Shown: positions 1 through 5,228 of the stretch, in pieces
How the letters are laid out: the number at the start of each line of letters is the position of its first letter
Numbering within the stretch: position 1 is the stretch's first letter
Source of the DNA: UBA5420 sp964485345
GTDB taxonomy: Bacteria; Bacillota; Limnochordia; Darwinibacteriales; Darwinibacteriaceae
Reading direction: 5' to 3'
DNA: 5,228 bases
Assembly: GCA_964485345.1 (NCBI GenBank)
Contig: CAZAJB010000133.1
Coordinates: 1 to 5,228, forward strand
Program-made: the position numbers and the translations under genes
Notes under the pieces: generated by a model
Databases searched by the model: none
The model's input: the letters and a program-made list of their open reading frames with translations, nothing else
What the model was told of the DNA's origin: nothing

Positions 1-64
1 CCAAGACCGGCATACTCAACAATACAACAACCAAAAGCGTTAGAACTAAAACCTTTCTGTTCAT
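1..64 (-). CDS. Start of an exported protein, possibly the ABC solute-binding protein (partial, cut by window edge)
   Basis: Only the first 21 codons are inside the window; the gene continues past the left edge. The ATG at 62-64 lies 6 bases after a perfect AGGAGGT ribosome binding site, which makes the start convincing. The visible peptide begins MNRK and is followed by an unbroken run of Val, Leu and Thr with one Ser-Met-Pro, which is the positive end and hydrophobic core of a Sec signal peptide or an N-terminal membrane anchor. No lipobox cysteine occurs in the visible part. It follows two sugar ABC permeases on the same strand after 65 bases, so the most likely product is the extracellular solute-binding protein that the cluster otherwise lacks. 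That identity is inferred from position only. A secreted glycosidase or another exported protein would look the same here. Confidence 0.75.
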   Translation of the reverse strand, partial: MNRKVLVLTLLVVVLLSMPVL

Positions 65-70
65 TACAAT

Positions 71-77
71 ACCTCCT
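71..77 (-). promoter_or_regulatory. Ribosome binding site AGGAGGT of the left-edge gene
   Basis: Read on the minus strand this is AGGAGGT, a full match to the anti-Shine-Dalgarno sequence, 6 bases before the ATG at 64. It fixes the start of the truncated gene and implies strong, independent translation initiation of that gene after the intergenic gap. Confidence 0.85.
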
Positions 78-104
78 GTATTTTGGTGTTTGTCCTTGTT
101 CCAG

Positions 105-123
105 CGTTAACGTTGAGCTCAAC
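105..123. repeat. Two joined palindromes in the last intergenic gap
   Basis: The plus strand shows CGTTAACG (105-112) sharing a base with GTTGAGCTCAAC (112-123), a perfect 12-base palindrome. A 6-base inverted repeat, GGTGTT at 85-90 and AACACC at 121-126, also spans the region. The site lies between the second permease and the left-edge gene, the only junction in the window with a gap above 11 bases. Possible roles are an operator for a dimeric regulator or an mRNA fold and processing site that sets the level of the downstream gene. There is no T-run after it, so it is not a normal intrinsic terminator. The symmetry is observed; any function is a guess. Confidence 0.35.
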
Positions 124-129
124 ACCTCC

Positions 130-1041
130 TTAACCGACAAGACCAGTCTTTTCGATACTCTCGATAAAATATCTCTGCAGGAATGCATACAAGAACAAGA
201 CTGGCAGAATGTACAAGAGCATTCCCGCGTTGTTCACCAGTTGAATGTAGGTGCCTTCTACCGCTTTATTGGCCCAGGGATAATTAAACTGGGAATTGAT
301 CCGCAGTAAAGCGATCTGCAGAAGATTACGCCCCTGCAAAAAGAGATCCGTATAGAACAGATCGTTCCAATGCCAAACGAAGGAAAACAAGAAGACAATT
401 ACCGCAATGGGCGTAGCATTGGGCAGCATAATCCGAAAAAATGTCTTCAGATGACCGGCACCATCCACATAGGCCGCTTCCTCCAAGCTGGTGGACATGC
501 CTCGGAAAAAATTGCGGGTGATGAAGATAAAGAGTCCGCTCCTCTTGGCCGTCCCCGTTAGTGCCATGAGGACCATGGGCCAGAAGCTGCCAATGAGGTT
601 TACTCCCGGCTCTGGTAAGAGGCCGAAGAGGTTGAAATAGCGGAAGTTCAAAAAGAGTGGCACCATCACCATCTGGGGTGGAATCACAATCGACAAGACC
701 ACCAGGCCGAAAACAAGATTCGATCCAGGATAGCGCCAACGGGCAAAGCCATAACCAATAATCATGGTGGAGGCCAGTTCAACTGTGCTCAGAAGGAGGG
801 TAACCCCCAGGGTGTTGACCAAGGCTTGAGAATAATTCAGCATCTCCCAGGCCACCTGAACGTTGATCTTGGTCACATTACGGGGGATCCAGTTGACTGT
901 GAGATCAAAGAGATCATCGGGATGCATTACTGCGAACGAAATTTGACGTAATAGGGGATAAAGGATAATGAACCCAATGCCCACAATTAAGCCAGAGCGA
1001 ATTACGTGCCAGAGCATATTTTGCAGTTTATTACGTCTCAT
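130..1041 (-). CDS. Carbohydrate ABC transporter permease, second subunit (MalG/LplC-like, CUT1 type)
   Basis: Inner-membrane permease of 303 residues, the usual length for the MalG-like half of a CUT1 sugar importer. It would form a heterodimeric channel with the permease encoded just upstream and pass a sugar or oligosaccharide inward. About six hydrophobic segments are visible (roughly residues 16-38, 73-97, 108-132, 152-178, 212-232, 272-290). The ATPase-coupling EAA loop is intact: EAA at 188-190, Gly194, Ile204 and Leu-Pro at 206-207, spaced as in the family. The tail, QRYFIES then KTGLVG, matches the typical MalG-family C-terminus. I chose ATG 1041, starting MRRNKLQ, because a G-rich ribosome binding site stands 6 bases before it; the frame is open 31 codons further upstream, but that stretch lies inside the previous gene and does not look like permease. 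The start overlaps the preceding permease gene by 11 bases, indicating coupled translation. The family call is firm; the substrate is unknown. Confidence 0.93.
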   Translation of the reverse strand: MRRNKLQNMLWHVIRSGLIVGIGFIILYPLLRQISFAVMHPDDLFDLTVNWIPRNVTKINVQVAWEMLNYSQALVNTLGVTLLLSTVELASTMIIGYGFARWRYPGSNLVFGLVVLSIVIPPQMVMVPLFLNFRYFNLFGLLPEPGVNLIGSFWPMVLMALTGTAKRSGLFIFITRNFFRGMSTSLEEAAYVDGAGHLKTFFRIMLPNATPIAVIVFLFSFVWHWNDLFYTDLFLQGRNLLQIALLRINSQFNYPWANKAVEGTYIQLVNNAGMLLYILPVLFLYAFLQRYFIESIEKTGLVG

Positions 1042-1921
1042 AATGAACCCCCCGCCCGACAAAGAATCCCGTGACCGACAGAATGACAAGGATGATACTG
1101 AAGTAGAACCAAGACATGGCGGTACTGACCCCAAAACCTGCCCCGCCCCAGGCCGTATCTTGAATCAGCTCTAGGAGCCGATTGTCCGGCGCCGTAAAGG
1201 TATCCACGATGGTATAAACCACATTGACCAACATCAAGGGGGAGATCAACGGAAAGGTTATTTTCCAGAAAGACTCCCAGGCTGTAGCCCCTTCCATATC
1301 CGCTGCTTCATAGAGTGAGCGCGAAATAGATTGCAGGGCAGCCAAGAAGATGAGGATCTGAATGCCCGAGGAGCGAATAATCACCGGCACCTGATTGATG
1401 GCCTGAAAAATGAAGTTTACAAAGGCCAAGGGCAGCTTCAAACTGACTAAGAACTCCAGAATCAACGTCAGTGGAACCAAACCCGATTCACTCAGACTCA
1501 TGGCCTGCTGCATATAGTCGGCCTGTTGCATCTTGAGAGTAATCTCAGCCCCCATCACCACAGGCAGGAAGAAGATCATTCTGGCCAGGGTACGCCCGGG
1601 AAATTTCTGATTGAGTAGGTTGGCTGCGAAGAAGCTGAAGACTAATATCACGGGAATGCGGGCGGCCATGGTCACCACCGTTTCCATAAAGACCTGCCTG
1701 AACTTAGGATCCACCAGCAAAGCGTGGCGATAGTTCTCGAGACCCACAAAATCAAGGACATACCCGGTGGGAACAATCGTAAGTTTACTCAGGCTGAAGA
1801 TGATCGACTGGATAAAGGGCCAGGCCAGGAAAGCCCCAAATCCCAAAATGAAAGGCAAGGTGAAGAGCAGGCCCAACACACTTTTTTGCGTCTCTAGACT
1901 TAGTCTCCGAGATCTGCGCAT
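1031..1921 (-). CDS. Sugar ABC transporter permease, first subunit (MalF/LplB-like, CUT1 type)
   Basis: Inner-membrane permease of 296 residues, partner of the permease encoded directly downstream. The N-terminus is Arg-rich (MRRSRRLS) and precedes the first membrane segment at about 14-44; further hydrophobic segments lie at about 80-103, 112-130, 165-198, 226-244 and 268-290. The coupling loop that docks on the ATPase is clear: EAA at 205-207, Gly211, Ile221 and Phe-Pro at 223-224. FFLPVV at 117-122 and IFLAALQSI at 191-199 are also typical of the MalF-like family. The segment between them is less usual: the tryptophan-rich stretch common in such permeases is replaced by a Gln/Met-rich one (residues 130-143). 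ATG 1921 follows a GAGGGGAG ribosome binding site and overlaps the end of the DUF5696-like gene by 22 bases. No ATPase gene is present in the window, so a shared MsmK-like ATPase encoded elsewhere is plausible. The substrate is unknown. Confidence 0.92.
   Translation of the reverse strand: MRRSRRLSLETQKSVLGLLFTLPFILGFGAFLAWPFIQSIIFSLSKLTIVPTGYVLDFVGLENYRHALLVDPKFRQVFMETVVTMAARIPVILVFSFFAANLLNQKFPGRTLARMIFFLPVVMGAEITLKMQQADYMQQAMSLSESGLVPLTLILEFLVSLKLPLAFVNFIFQAINQVPVIIRSSGIQILIFLAALQSISRSLYEAADMEGATAWESFWKITFPLISPLMLVNVVYTIVDTFTAPDNRLLELIQDTAWGGAGFGVSTAMSWFYFSIILVILSVTGFFVGRGVHYET
1048..1053 (-). promoter_or_regulatory. G-rich ribosome binding site deciding the start of the second permease
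   Basis: On the minus strand a run of six G bases sits 6 bases before ATG 1041, inside the end of the first permease gene. It is a weaker match to the anti-Shine-Dalgarno than the AGGAGG sites elsewhere in the window. This fits an overlapping gene that mostly depends on ribosomes finishing the gene before it. Confidence 0.5.
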
Positions 1922-4764
1922 CGCAGTTCACTCCCCTCTAGGCGCACGAAGGTTCGCGCAGGAATCACAGTACCTGCATATTCGCCATCCTTCGATCCAA
2001 AGTTCACTACAACTACATCGCCACTCTGAAAGGTTGTCACCGATAGATCCGTACTCAGCTGACAAAACTCTGCAATAGGCTCGGCAGCCAAGTCACCGAG
2101 TTTGGCTTGGTACTCTTGGTAAATTCGGACCCCTTCCTTAAGCCATCGTTCTTCTTGCACGCTCAAGAGCCGAGCATACTCCGTCTCTTTGAGGATCGCT
2201 GGATCTTCCCAAATTAGCTTGAAATAAAGACCGCTGGCAGTTTGAGCTGAGCGTAAAATGCTTTCCTCCAGGTCCACAGCGAGATTCAAAGGTTCTCCAG
2301 TATAGTCCACGCAGCCATGGAGCACCATCTGCATAAAAGGAATCTCAGCGTCGGTCAGATTATAGCCGGTGCTTTGTTGCGGAACATTTAGGATGGAACT
2401 GACATGGCCCAAAGCTAGGGCATTACCCCCATCTACCTGCAGCTGCAGGCCTGCACCAGCAAGTTTGGCAAGTTCTGCTTCGATCGCCTCTCGAGCCTGG
2501 GCTCGGTCGACCAGGCGAGTTTCGCTGCGCTGAAGATCCGAATGGACCTCCTGGCCAAAACTAGGCAGAGCCAAACCTCCCAGATCCAAGGGGCCAAAGT
2601 CTTGCAGAAAGTCCTCGACTAAGCCAGGTAGGGCCTGGGTCGATAAGGCGTAGCGCACAGGCTGCGCCAGAGCCGTATTTGTCACCGCATCATACTCTGG
2701 GAGGGTGGCATAAAGTCCTTGTACCGACCGGGCAGCATCTCGGCGAGCGTAAAAGCCCTGCAAGATCCCTGAACGCTGTACCTTGAGGAACTCGGCGGCC
2801 GGATAGAACGCCACGTCTTTTTCACGCAAGAACTCTCCGAGGGCCATCAGCCCCTTGCTACCGCCAAGCCCTGGAGCCAGTTTCACCCCCGCTGGGTAGC
2901 GATGATTGATTCCTCCGCTGAGCCAGCCTGCATAGCGCAGGCTAAGGTTTTTAACCCCGCCATCCCAGAGCTCCTCGACCATGGCCTGAGCCTGGGCAAA
3001 GGTTGTTAAGGGAAGCTGCACCTCCCGGGCCACACCCAATATGGGCTGCGTCTTGGGCACCACCCCAATGACCTCTAGGAAGAAGGGGATGCCACGCCCC
3101 TTGGCGAGGGGGTTCAGGCGGCCTTTATCCATCAAGTATTGTTGGTATTGGCGGGCCATACCGCTGTAGGTGGCGTCGGGGCCAGAGAGAAACGCATAGC
3201 GGACGACGAGATTCCCTTGGTGGGCTCTGCTTTGGTAGAGGTTGATTTGCGTAAACTGGTCGAAACGGCGCGAGCTCTTAGGGATCGTCTGGAAAGCAGC
3301 ATAAGCAACATTATAGGCTGTAGAGGGTCTGGCAATATCCGCCCGAATCTGGGCCACAGCTTCCCCTTCTTCAATCACAGCTAAGAAAGCCTGATCGCCG
3401 CGCTTCATGCCAAAGATGGGAAAGTGATTGGTTTGCTTAGCATAGGGGAGCCGCTCTTCTAGGGGCAAAGCTCCGTCCCACCCATACACAGGCTCACTAT
3501 AGAGGGTCTGGCCAACCTTACCATTGTTCAGGTAGATCAAAGCGCCACTACCGTCGGGGACAAAGATATAGCCTTCTTCGGTTCCATCTGCTGCTCCGAA
3601 GAAGCGGAGCAAAGCAATACTGGTTAAGGGGCATGAGACCAGCTCTCTACTGTGATCGTATTTGACAAACTCTTCTCCCGGGACTGCATCCCACTTCACC
3701 GCGTAGGCTGTAGGCTGATCTTGGGGATACACCACCTCCTGCATGGGAATTTCCACAACGAGGCTCTCTTCCTCCAAATGGTATTCCACCGGCACAAAGA
3801 AGCGTTCTACCAAGGGAACCGGGGGATCCAGGCGATTGGCCACATGATCGACAGCCAAATCGGTGACTTCATAGCCAATTTTCCGGAAGATTCCCTGCAG
3901 CTGGTCCTGCAAGAGAGGTGCTAGGCGACCCAAAAGGTAGCTCGGTTCTTCGGCTAGATGAGCAAAGTCTGCTGGCGTCAGATCGCTGGCTGTAGTGACA
4001 TCCTTGCGGAAACCGGTGGAGCGCTCCCCTTCGCTACTTCCCAAGAGATATCCCGTAAATTTTTCCAATAATCCATAGAGGACATCCATGCGCTGTTTAG
4101 CGATTTCTTCTTCCAGCTTGCGTAACTGGCTGGCTTCAGCTGTCTGTTCAGCCTGGTTTACCAGGGATCGATAATCTTCGGTGCGGGGCACAATAATCAA
4201 CTCTCCAAAGAGCTTTTGCTCCAAGGTGCGAGCTGCACTTGTCACCCTGAGTTCAAAGGCGTAGGGCTCTCTGATCTCAATCGGTGTGTAATAGCGGAGC
4301 AGAGTCCCTTGTTCACCGGGGGAGAGTTGGCCACAAATGTCCCTTTCAAAACGCTCCGCCTTGACCATCTGGGGTACGCCCAGGGCCCGTGCATCATACT
4401 CAGAACCCAAAAGATACTCCACCCGCACCCCATTTTCTAAGGGGACGATCTCCGCCTGTCCGAGCTGGACGCTATGGGTGTAGCTGTTCATCAACTTATC
4501 AGCACTCGTGGGGGCGTCATAGCGAATCTGCACCACATCATGGCCCACTCCCTGACGCATGTTGCGTCCCTGGGGATTCGAGAACCAGAGGGCATCTGTC
4601 CCTTTATCCCAGAGGGCAATTTCTGTTGTCTCAGGATGAATGTACAGGGCCAGATGGGCATTCTCCGCCACCAGTTCCATGGCGGCCGGAAGTTTTGCGC
4701 CGCAGAACGAAGTCCAGACGAAAATGCATAGAATTGTCATGGTTAGTCGAGCTAAAGCGCGCAT
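1900..4764 (-). CDS. Secreted DUF5696-like protein, probable glycan-binding or glycan-processing
   Basis: This 954-residue protein has no established function. Residues 1-28 are a Sec-type signal peptide (MRALARL, hydrophobic core to about 20, probable cut near the Pro-Ala-Ala at 26-28); Cys21 lacks a proper lipobox, so a lipoprotein is unlikely. Residues 30-190 look beta-rich, with the phrase ALWFSNP at 58-64. Residues 196-310 are charged and helical. FVPDGSGALIYLNNGK (401-416) is the best family signature and the main reason for the DUF5696 call, made from memory. From about 555 the chain alternates strands and helices like a (beta/alpha) barrel, with RYAGWLSGGINH (610-621), VDGGNALAL (777-785) and IPFMQMVLHG (808-817). 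The end (900-945) is again beta-rich. I infer a glycoside-hydrolase-like fold; no catalytic residue can be assigned, and a purely binding role is possible. ATG 4764 follows AGGAGG by 7 bases; the open frame up to 4905 is rejected because it lies inside the Yip1-like gene and would bury the signal peptide. Confidence 0.85.
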   Translation of the reverse strand: MRALARLTMTILCIFVWTSFCGAKLPAAMELVAENAHLALYIHPETTEIALWDKGTDALWFSNPQGRNMRQGVGHDVVQIRYDAPTSADKLMNSYTHSVQLGQAEIVPLENGVRVEYLLGSEYDARALGVPQMVKAERFERDICGQLSPGEQGTLLRYYTPIEIREPYAFELRVTSAARTLEQKLFGELIIVPRTEDYRSLVNQAEQTAEASQLRKLEEEIAKQRMDVLYGLLEKFTGYLLGSSEGERSTGFRKDVTTASDLTPADFAHLAEEPSYLLGRLAPLLQDQLQGIFRKIGYEVTDLAVDHVANRLDPPVPLVERFFVPVEYHLEEESLVVEIPMQEVVYPQDQPTAYAVKWDAVPGEEFVKYDHSRELVSCPLTSIALLRFFGAADGTEEGYIFVPDGSGALIYLNNGKVGQTLYSEPVYGWDGALPLEERLPYAKQTNHFPIFGMKRGDQAFLAVIEEGEAVAQIRADIARPSTAYNVAYAAFQTIPKSSRRFDQFTQINLYQSRAHQGNLVVRYAFLSGPDATYSGMARQYQQYLMDKGRLNPLAKGRGIPFFLEVIGVVPKTQPILGVAREVQLPLTTFAQAQAMVEELWDGGVKNLSLRYAGWLSGGINHRYPAGVKLAPGLGGSKGLMALGEFLREKDVAFYPAAEFLKVQRSGILQGFYARRDAARSVQGLYATLPEYDAVTNTALAQPVRYALSTQALPGLVEDFLQDFGPLDLGGLALPSFGQEVHSDLQRSETRLVDRAQAREAIEAELAKLAGAGLQLQVDGGNALALGHVSSILNVPQQSTGYNLTDAEIPFMQMVLHGCVDYTGEPLNLAVDLEESILRSAQTASGLYFKLIWEDPAILKETEYARLLSVQEERWLKEGVRIYQEYQAKLGDLAAEPIAEFCQLSTDLSVTTFQSGDVVVVNFGSKDGEYAGTVIPARTFVRLEGSELRCADLGD
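1931..1938 (-). promoter_or_regulatory. Ribosome binding site of the first permease, inside the DUF5696-like gene
   Basis: The minus strand reads GAGGGGAG with 9 bases between its last base and ATG 1921. It lies within the last codons of the upstream gene. It supports the chosen start and a translation coupling across the 22-base overlap. Confidence 0.55.
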
Positions 4765-4771
4765 GGTTTCG

Positions 4772-4777
4772 CCTCCT
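4772..4777 (-). promoter_or_regulatory. Ribosome binding site AGGAGG of the DUF5696-like gene, overlapping the Yip1-like stop codon
   Basis: The minus strand reads TAGGAGG, in which TAG (4776-4778) is the stop codon of the upstream gene and AGGAGG is the binding site, 7 bases before ATG 4764. The shared bases tie termination of one gene to initiation of the next. They also show that the true start is 4764, not an in-frame codon further upstream. Confidence 0.85.
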
Positions 4778-5228
4778 ACAATCTCAAGACAAGTTCGGCA
4801 TAGACCGATGAGATAAACCCTGCCACCACATTCAAGACATTGACAAATAGCAAACCAAGGAAGAGTACGATGCCAATTCCCACGATGGTCAAGAGGCAGG
4901 TCCAAAAATTCTTGGCTGTGTCGTAATCATGAATAGTCATGGTCCCGATAAAGATCAGGCTCGCCGTCCAAAGTGCGGCCACAATTTCTAAGATGTAGTA
5001 GAAGAGCCCCTCTTGGAGAGTCAAGTAGTTGCTTACTACAGTCAAGGGAAGGTTGATTAGAATAAAGGGAGTTAAGGCATAGCATGTGGCAATGATGATG
5101 TCTTTCAAGGTCCCCTTGCCATCCATCAAGGTCGTCAACGCCCAGTTCACAATGGCCCACAGCAAGAAAGGCACCAGGACACTGATTACTTCCACCACGA
5201 TATTGAGCTGCGCAAGATCCCGGGGATT
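4776..5228 (-). CDS. Yip1-like multi-pass membrane protein (5' end outside the window)
   Basis: The frame is open to the window edge, giving at least 150 residues. A GTG at 5198 could serve as a start, but no good Shine-Dalgarno precedes it and the first membrane segment would begin almost at once, so I treat the gene as partial. Four to five hydrophobic segments are visible, around 5135-5195, 5045-5110, 4925-5005 and 4785-4890, separated by short polar loops. These contain the pattern DGKGTLKD after the first segment, a Tyr-Ala-Leu-Thr-Pro in the second, and IHDYDTAKNF after the third, which together resemble the Yip1 domain. Bacterial Yip1-like proteins are polytopic and mostly uncharacterised. 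This one precedes the DUF5696-like gene by 11 bases and is surely co-transcribed. I recall Yip1-like genes beside DUF5696 genes in Paenibacillus, sometimes with an extra N-terminal extracytoplasmic domain; whether that holds here cannot be seen. Function in this operon is unknown. Confidence 0.8.
   Translation of the reverse strand, partial: NPRDLAQLNIVVEVISVLVPFLLWAIVNWALTTLMDGKGTLKDIIIATCYALTPFILINLPLTVVSNYLTLQEGLFYYILEIVAALWTASLIFIGTMTIHDYDTAKNFWTCLLTIVGIGIVLFLGLLFVNVLNVVAGFISSVYAELVLRL

Noticed and set aside
65..129. Promoter or intrinsic terminator before the left-edge gene
   Set aside because: A TTGAGC that could be a -35 box has no TATAAT-like partner at the right distance, and no GC hairpin is followed by a T-run on the minus strand.
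326..739. 137-codon minus-strand frame within the second permease
   Set aside because: It is an alternative frame of a well-supported permease with a poor amino-acid pattern (Cys, Gly, Arg, His rich) and no homology that I recognise.
1042..1134. 31-codon upstream extension of the second permease
   Set aside because: It overlaps the end of the first permease, whose reading frame is well supported there, and the sequence is Ser/Gly/Arg-rich with no permease character. ATG 1041 has its own G-rich binding site.
2436..2449. 14-base perfect palindrome CCTGCAGCTGCAGG
   Set aside because: It is explained by coding for Leu-Gln-Leu-Gln with CTG and CAG codons inside the DUF5696-like gene, so symmetry is a by-product of a codon repeat.
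4741..4764. Lipoprotein signal in the DUF5696-like protein at Cys21
   Set aside because: The residues before the cysteine are Thr-Ser-Phe; the bulky Phe at -1 and Thr at -3 do not fit a lipobox.
4389..4811. 140-codon open frame on the plus strand
   Set aside because: It is antisense to the DUF5696-like and Yip1-like genes, with Pro/His/Arg/Ser-rich composition typical of a shadow frame and no recognisable domain.
4765..4905. 47-codon upstream extension of the DUF5696-like frame
   Set aside because: It lies inside the Yip1-like gene, has no ribosome binding site of its own, has irregular composition, and would bury the clear signal peptide that starts at 4764.

Overview
The window is one tightly packed, single-direction gene cluster, with every supported gene on the minus strand. 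Base composition looks close to half GC by eye. The genes have strong AGGAGG-type ribosome binding sites, and the gene set is a CUT1-type sugar ABC transporter pair next to a DUF5696-like secreted protein and a Yip1-like membrane protein. Together these suggest a Bacillota (Firmicutes) chromosome, perhaps a Paenibacillus-like or clostridial/Limnochordia-like lineage. The phylum is inferred from gene style and recalled neighbourhoods, not from a search.

In transcription order (right to left) the window holds: (1) the C-terminal part of a Yip1-like multi-pass membrane protein, 4776-5228, whose beginning lies beyond the right edge; (2) a 954-residue secreted protein that I place in the poorly characterised DUF5696 family, 1900-4764, with a helical segment in its N-terminal half and a C-terminal half that reads like a carbohydrate-active (beta/alpha) barrel; (3) a first sugar ABC permease, 1031-1921; (4) a second sugar ABC permease, 130-1041; (5) the first 21 codons of another exported protein, 1-64, possibly the solute-binding protein. 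The Yip1-like and DUF5696-like genes are 11 bases apart, the next two junctions overlap by 22 and 11 bases, and only the last junction has a true gap (65 bases). That gap holds two joined palindromes and an unassigned Shine-Dalgarno-like motif. No terminator or convincing promoter is visible, so the window probably sits inside one longer operon.

The most economical reading is a carbohydrate uptake module. A secreted DUF5696 protein would bind or process a glycan outside the membrane, a solute-binding protein would collect the product, and the two permeases would import it with an ATPase encoded elsewhere. The Yip1-like protein would be an accessory membrane component of unknown role. The substrate cannot be read from the sequence. 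No RNA genes, mobile elements, CRISPR arrays or broken genes were seen.
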